Assembly: GCA_947631955.1 (NCBI GenBank)
Contig: CANRNJ010000002.1
Location: forward strand, 248,001 to 312,000
Origin: an uncultured Lachnospiraceae bacterium
GTDB taxonomy: Bacteria > Bacillota > Clostridia > Lachnospirales > Lachnospiraceae
Direction of reading: 5' to 3'
Length of the DNA stretch: 64,000 nt
In this document: positions 62,528 through 64,000 of the stretch, in pieces
Layout of the letters: each line of letters starts with the position of its first letter
Position numbering within the stretch: the stretch's first letter is position 1
Translations under genes and position numbers: made by a program
Notes under the pieces: model-generated
Database searches by the model: none
The model's input: only the letters and a program-made list of their open reading frames with translations
What the model was told of the DNA's origin: nothing

Positions 62528-64000
62528 CCGTTGTTTCCTCTCTCTGCCGCGGCCAGCTCGGATCCGTTCTGGTCAGCCTGACTCAGCAGCCGGCCCACCA
62601 GCTGGCGTACGGCGTCCATATCGATCGGTTTTGCCAAATGACCGTCCATTCCCGCATCCATCGCATCGCGCACATCTTCCGCAAAAGTGTTGGCCGTCAT
62701 GGCGGCGATAGGGATCGACGCCGCCTTAGGATGCCTGCAGGCACGGATCCGTCTGGTTGCCTCATAGCCGTTCATCACAGGCATCTGCACATCCATCAGG
62801 ATCATATCGTAATAGCCGGGCTCGGACTTCTCAAACATCTCCAGAGCCTGCTGCCCGTTTACCGCCAATTCGCTCTGGGCCCCTTCTATTATCAGCATCT
62901 CCGTCAGGATCTCCGCATTGAGCTCGTTGTCTTCCGCCACAAGGAAACGACGTCCTTTCATCACGCCCTCGGCCGTTTCCGTATGGTCGTCCTGAGGCTC
63001 CGTATATTCGTAAAACATCGGCCTGATCGTCTGCCAGAAAGTAGATGCAAAAAACGGCTTCGGCATAAAGGCATTGATGCCCGCCTGTCTGGCTTCCGTT
63101 TCGATCTCGCTCCAGTCATAGGACGTCAGCACCAGAATAGGAATATGCCCGCCCACCTTCTCGCGGATCTGGCGCGCCGTTTCCACACCGTTCATACCCG
63201 GCATCTTCCAATCCAGCAGGATCACATGATAATCTTCCCCGCGCTCATGCGCTTCGACCGCCATCCCGACAGCCGACGCGCCGTCTGTCACATACGACAC
63301 CTCCACGCCGGTATCGCGCATCATTTCTTTCACATCCAGACAGATCTCCTCTTCGTCGTCGGCCACAAGGACGCGCGTAACCTTCTGGCTGTACCACAGC
63401 TCCTCGTCCGCCTGCTCCGGAATCGCAAAGGATAACTCCACCGTAAACGTGCTCCCTTCGCCCGGCGTACTCTCCACCTGAATAATGCCGCCCATCAGAT
63501 CTACCAGATTTTTCGTGATGGCCATGCCCAGACCCGTACCCTGTATCTTGTTGGTGACGGAACTGATCTCCCTGCTGAAAGGCGCGAAAATATGCTCCTG
63601 AAACTCCTTGCTGATCCCAATGCCGTTGTCCTTCACCACAAAACGCAGCTTAACAAACTGCGGCGCGGCTTTCGGCAGTTCGCATACCGTAAATTCGATC
63701 TGCCCGCCTTCCTGCGTGTACTTGATCGCATTGGATAACAGATTGATCAGGATCTGGTTCAGACGGAGTTTATCGCCGATGATCTGCTCCGGCGGAGCCC
63801 CTTGGGTATGGATCCTGAAGTCCTGACCTTTTGCCTTCGCCTGAGGCATCAATATGATATTCAGTTCCTCCAGAAGTTCAGGAAGGCTGAAGCGGTCCAC
63901 GTTCAAAGACGTTTTGCCGCTTTCGATCTTGCTCATATCCAAAACGTCATTGATAAGGCTGAGCAGATGATGGCTGGAAGCGGTTATCTTCCGCGTATAC
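62524..64000 (-). CDS. hybrid sensor histidine kinase, C-terminal part (5' end beyond the window)
   Basis: The frame is open to the right edge; 492 codons are visible. It begins inside HisKA (HHLLSLINDVLDMSKIESGK), then HATPase (NAIKYT, DNGIGIS, GTGLGMAI), then two receivers. Receiver 1: VLVADDEEE, LLDWKMPGMNG, VLTSYD, MPKPF. Receiver 2: FLVAEDNELN, LMDVQMPVMNG, AMTAN, LAKPI. Both keep the phosphoacceptor Asp and the Lys. The sensor half is not in the window. The stop overlaps the start of the lipoprotein gene. Two receivers with no Hpt domain means the output goes through a separate phosphotransfer protein or stays internal. Confidence 0.92.
   Translation of the reverse strand, partial: YTRKITASSHHLLSLINDVLDMSKIESGKTSLNVDRFSLPELLEELNIILMPQAKAKGQDFRIHTQGAPPEQIIGDKLRLNQILINLLSNAIKYTQEGGQIEFTVCELPKAAPQFVKLRFVVKDNGIGISKEFQEHIFAPFSREISSVTNKIQGTGLGMAITKNLVDLMGGIIQVESTPGEGSTFTVELSFAIPEQADEELWYSQKVTRVLVADDEEEICLDVKEMMRDTGVEVSYVTDGASAVGMAVEAHERGEDYHVILLDWKMPGMNGVETARQIREKVGGHIPILVLTSYDWSEIETEARQAGINAFMPKPFFASTFWQTIRPMFYEYTEPQDDHTETAEGVMKGRRFLVAEDNELNAEILTEMLIIEGAQSELAVNGQQALEMFEKSEPGYYDMILMDVQMPVMNGYEATRRIRACRHPKAASIPIAAMTANTFAEDVRDAMDAGMDGHLAKPIDMDAVRQLVGRLLSQADQNGSELAAAERGNNG

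Noticed and set aside
1..64000. CRISPR arrays, tRNA or rRNA genes, prophage genes
   Set aside because: No regularly spaced repeats, no cloverleaf or rRNA-like segments and no phage structural genes were recognised on either strand.

Overview
The window looks like chromosomal DNA from an anaerobic Clostridia member, most likely a Lachnospiraceae-type Firmicute. This is inferred from the strong AGGAGG-type ribosome binding sites, TTG/GTG starts, an Mrp antiporter operon, a ferredoxin-type aldo/keto reductase, Rpn-family nucleases and multi-domain hybrid histidine kinases. No rRNA, tRNA, CRISPR array or classical insertion sequence was seen.

Left part (1-9.3 kb): the start of a minus-strand gene that runs off the edge, then a plus-strand pair (sugar-binding lipoprotein plus a 1308-residue hybrid histidine kinase). 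A minus-strand metabolic group follows: a ketopantoate-reductase-type enzyme, a PatB/MalY C-S lyase and a cystathionine gamma-synthase/lyase-type enzyme. Next (9.36-19.06 kb) is a ten-gene plus-strand Mrp-type cation/proton antiporter operon with four NuoL/M/N-like subunits. It starts from a near-consensus promoter divergent from the sulfur gene promoter.

Central part (19.06-55.05 kb): about 36 kb of almost uninterrupted minus-strand genes for surface or flagellar glycan synthesis. They include GT2, GT4 and GT32 glycosyltransferases, three methyltransferases, two radical SAM enzymes, a NeuB/NeuA-HAD nonulosonate pair, a Maf/MptE-like (DUF115) protein, two TagD-type cytidylyltransferase modules, a CDP-glycerol-transferase-like protein with a propeller-like tail, LicD and a glycerophosphodiesterase. 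A chemoreceptor and a ferritin-like protein lie at the upstream end. Three features stand out. (i) Fourteen of these proteins carry a related small Rossmann-like module (G-x-G near its start, DNN..WG-like centre, SPEEL-like motif), fused N-terminally, C-terminally or internally to very different catalytic domains. (ii) Four genes contain coding-strand poly-G tracts of 9-11 nt; one is at present out of frame, which suggests slipped-strand phase variation. (iii) Two Rpn-type nuclease units with shared promoters, leaders, C-termini and inverted ends, but different nuclease cores, sit in the same orientation and bracket a 9-10 kb cassette (about 36.0-45.2 kb). Much of 27.7-46.6 kb looks more AT-rich than the surroundings, as expected for a mosaic, exchanged locus.

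Right part (55.2-64 kb): carB from its own promoter, a convergent ferredoxin-type aldo/keto reductase, a GNAT acetyltransferase, an S66 LD-carboxypeptidase-type peptidase, and a second sugar-binding lipoprotein translationally coupled to a second hybrid histidine kinase that is cut by the window edge. The window thus begins and ends with lipoprotein/kinase pairs that have no adjacent transporter permeases.
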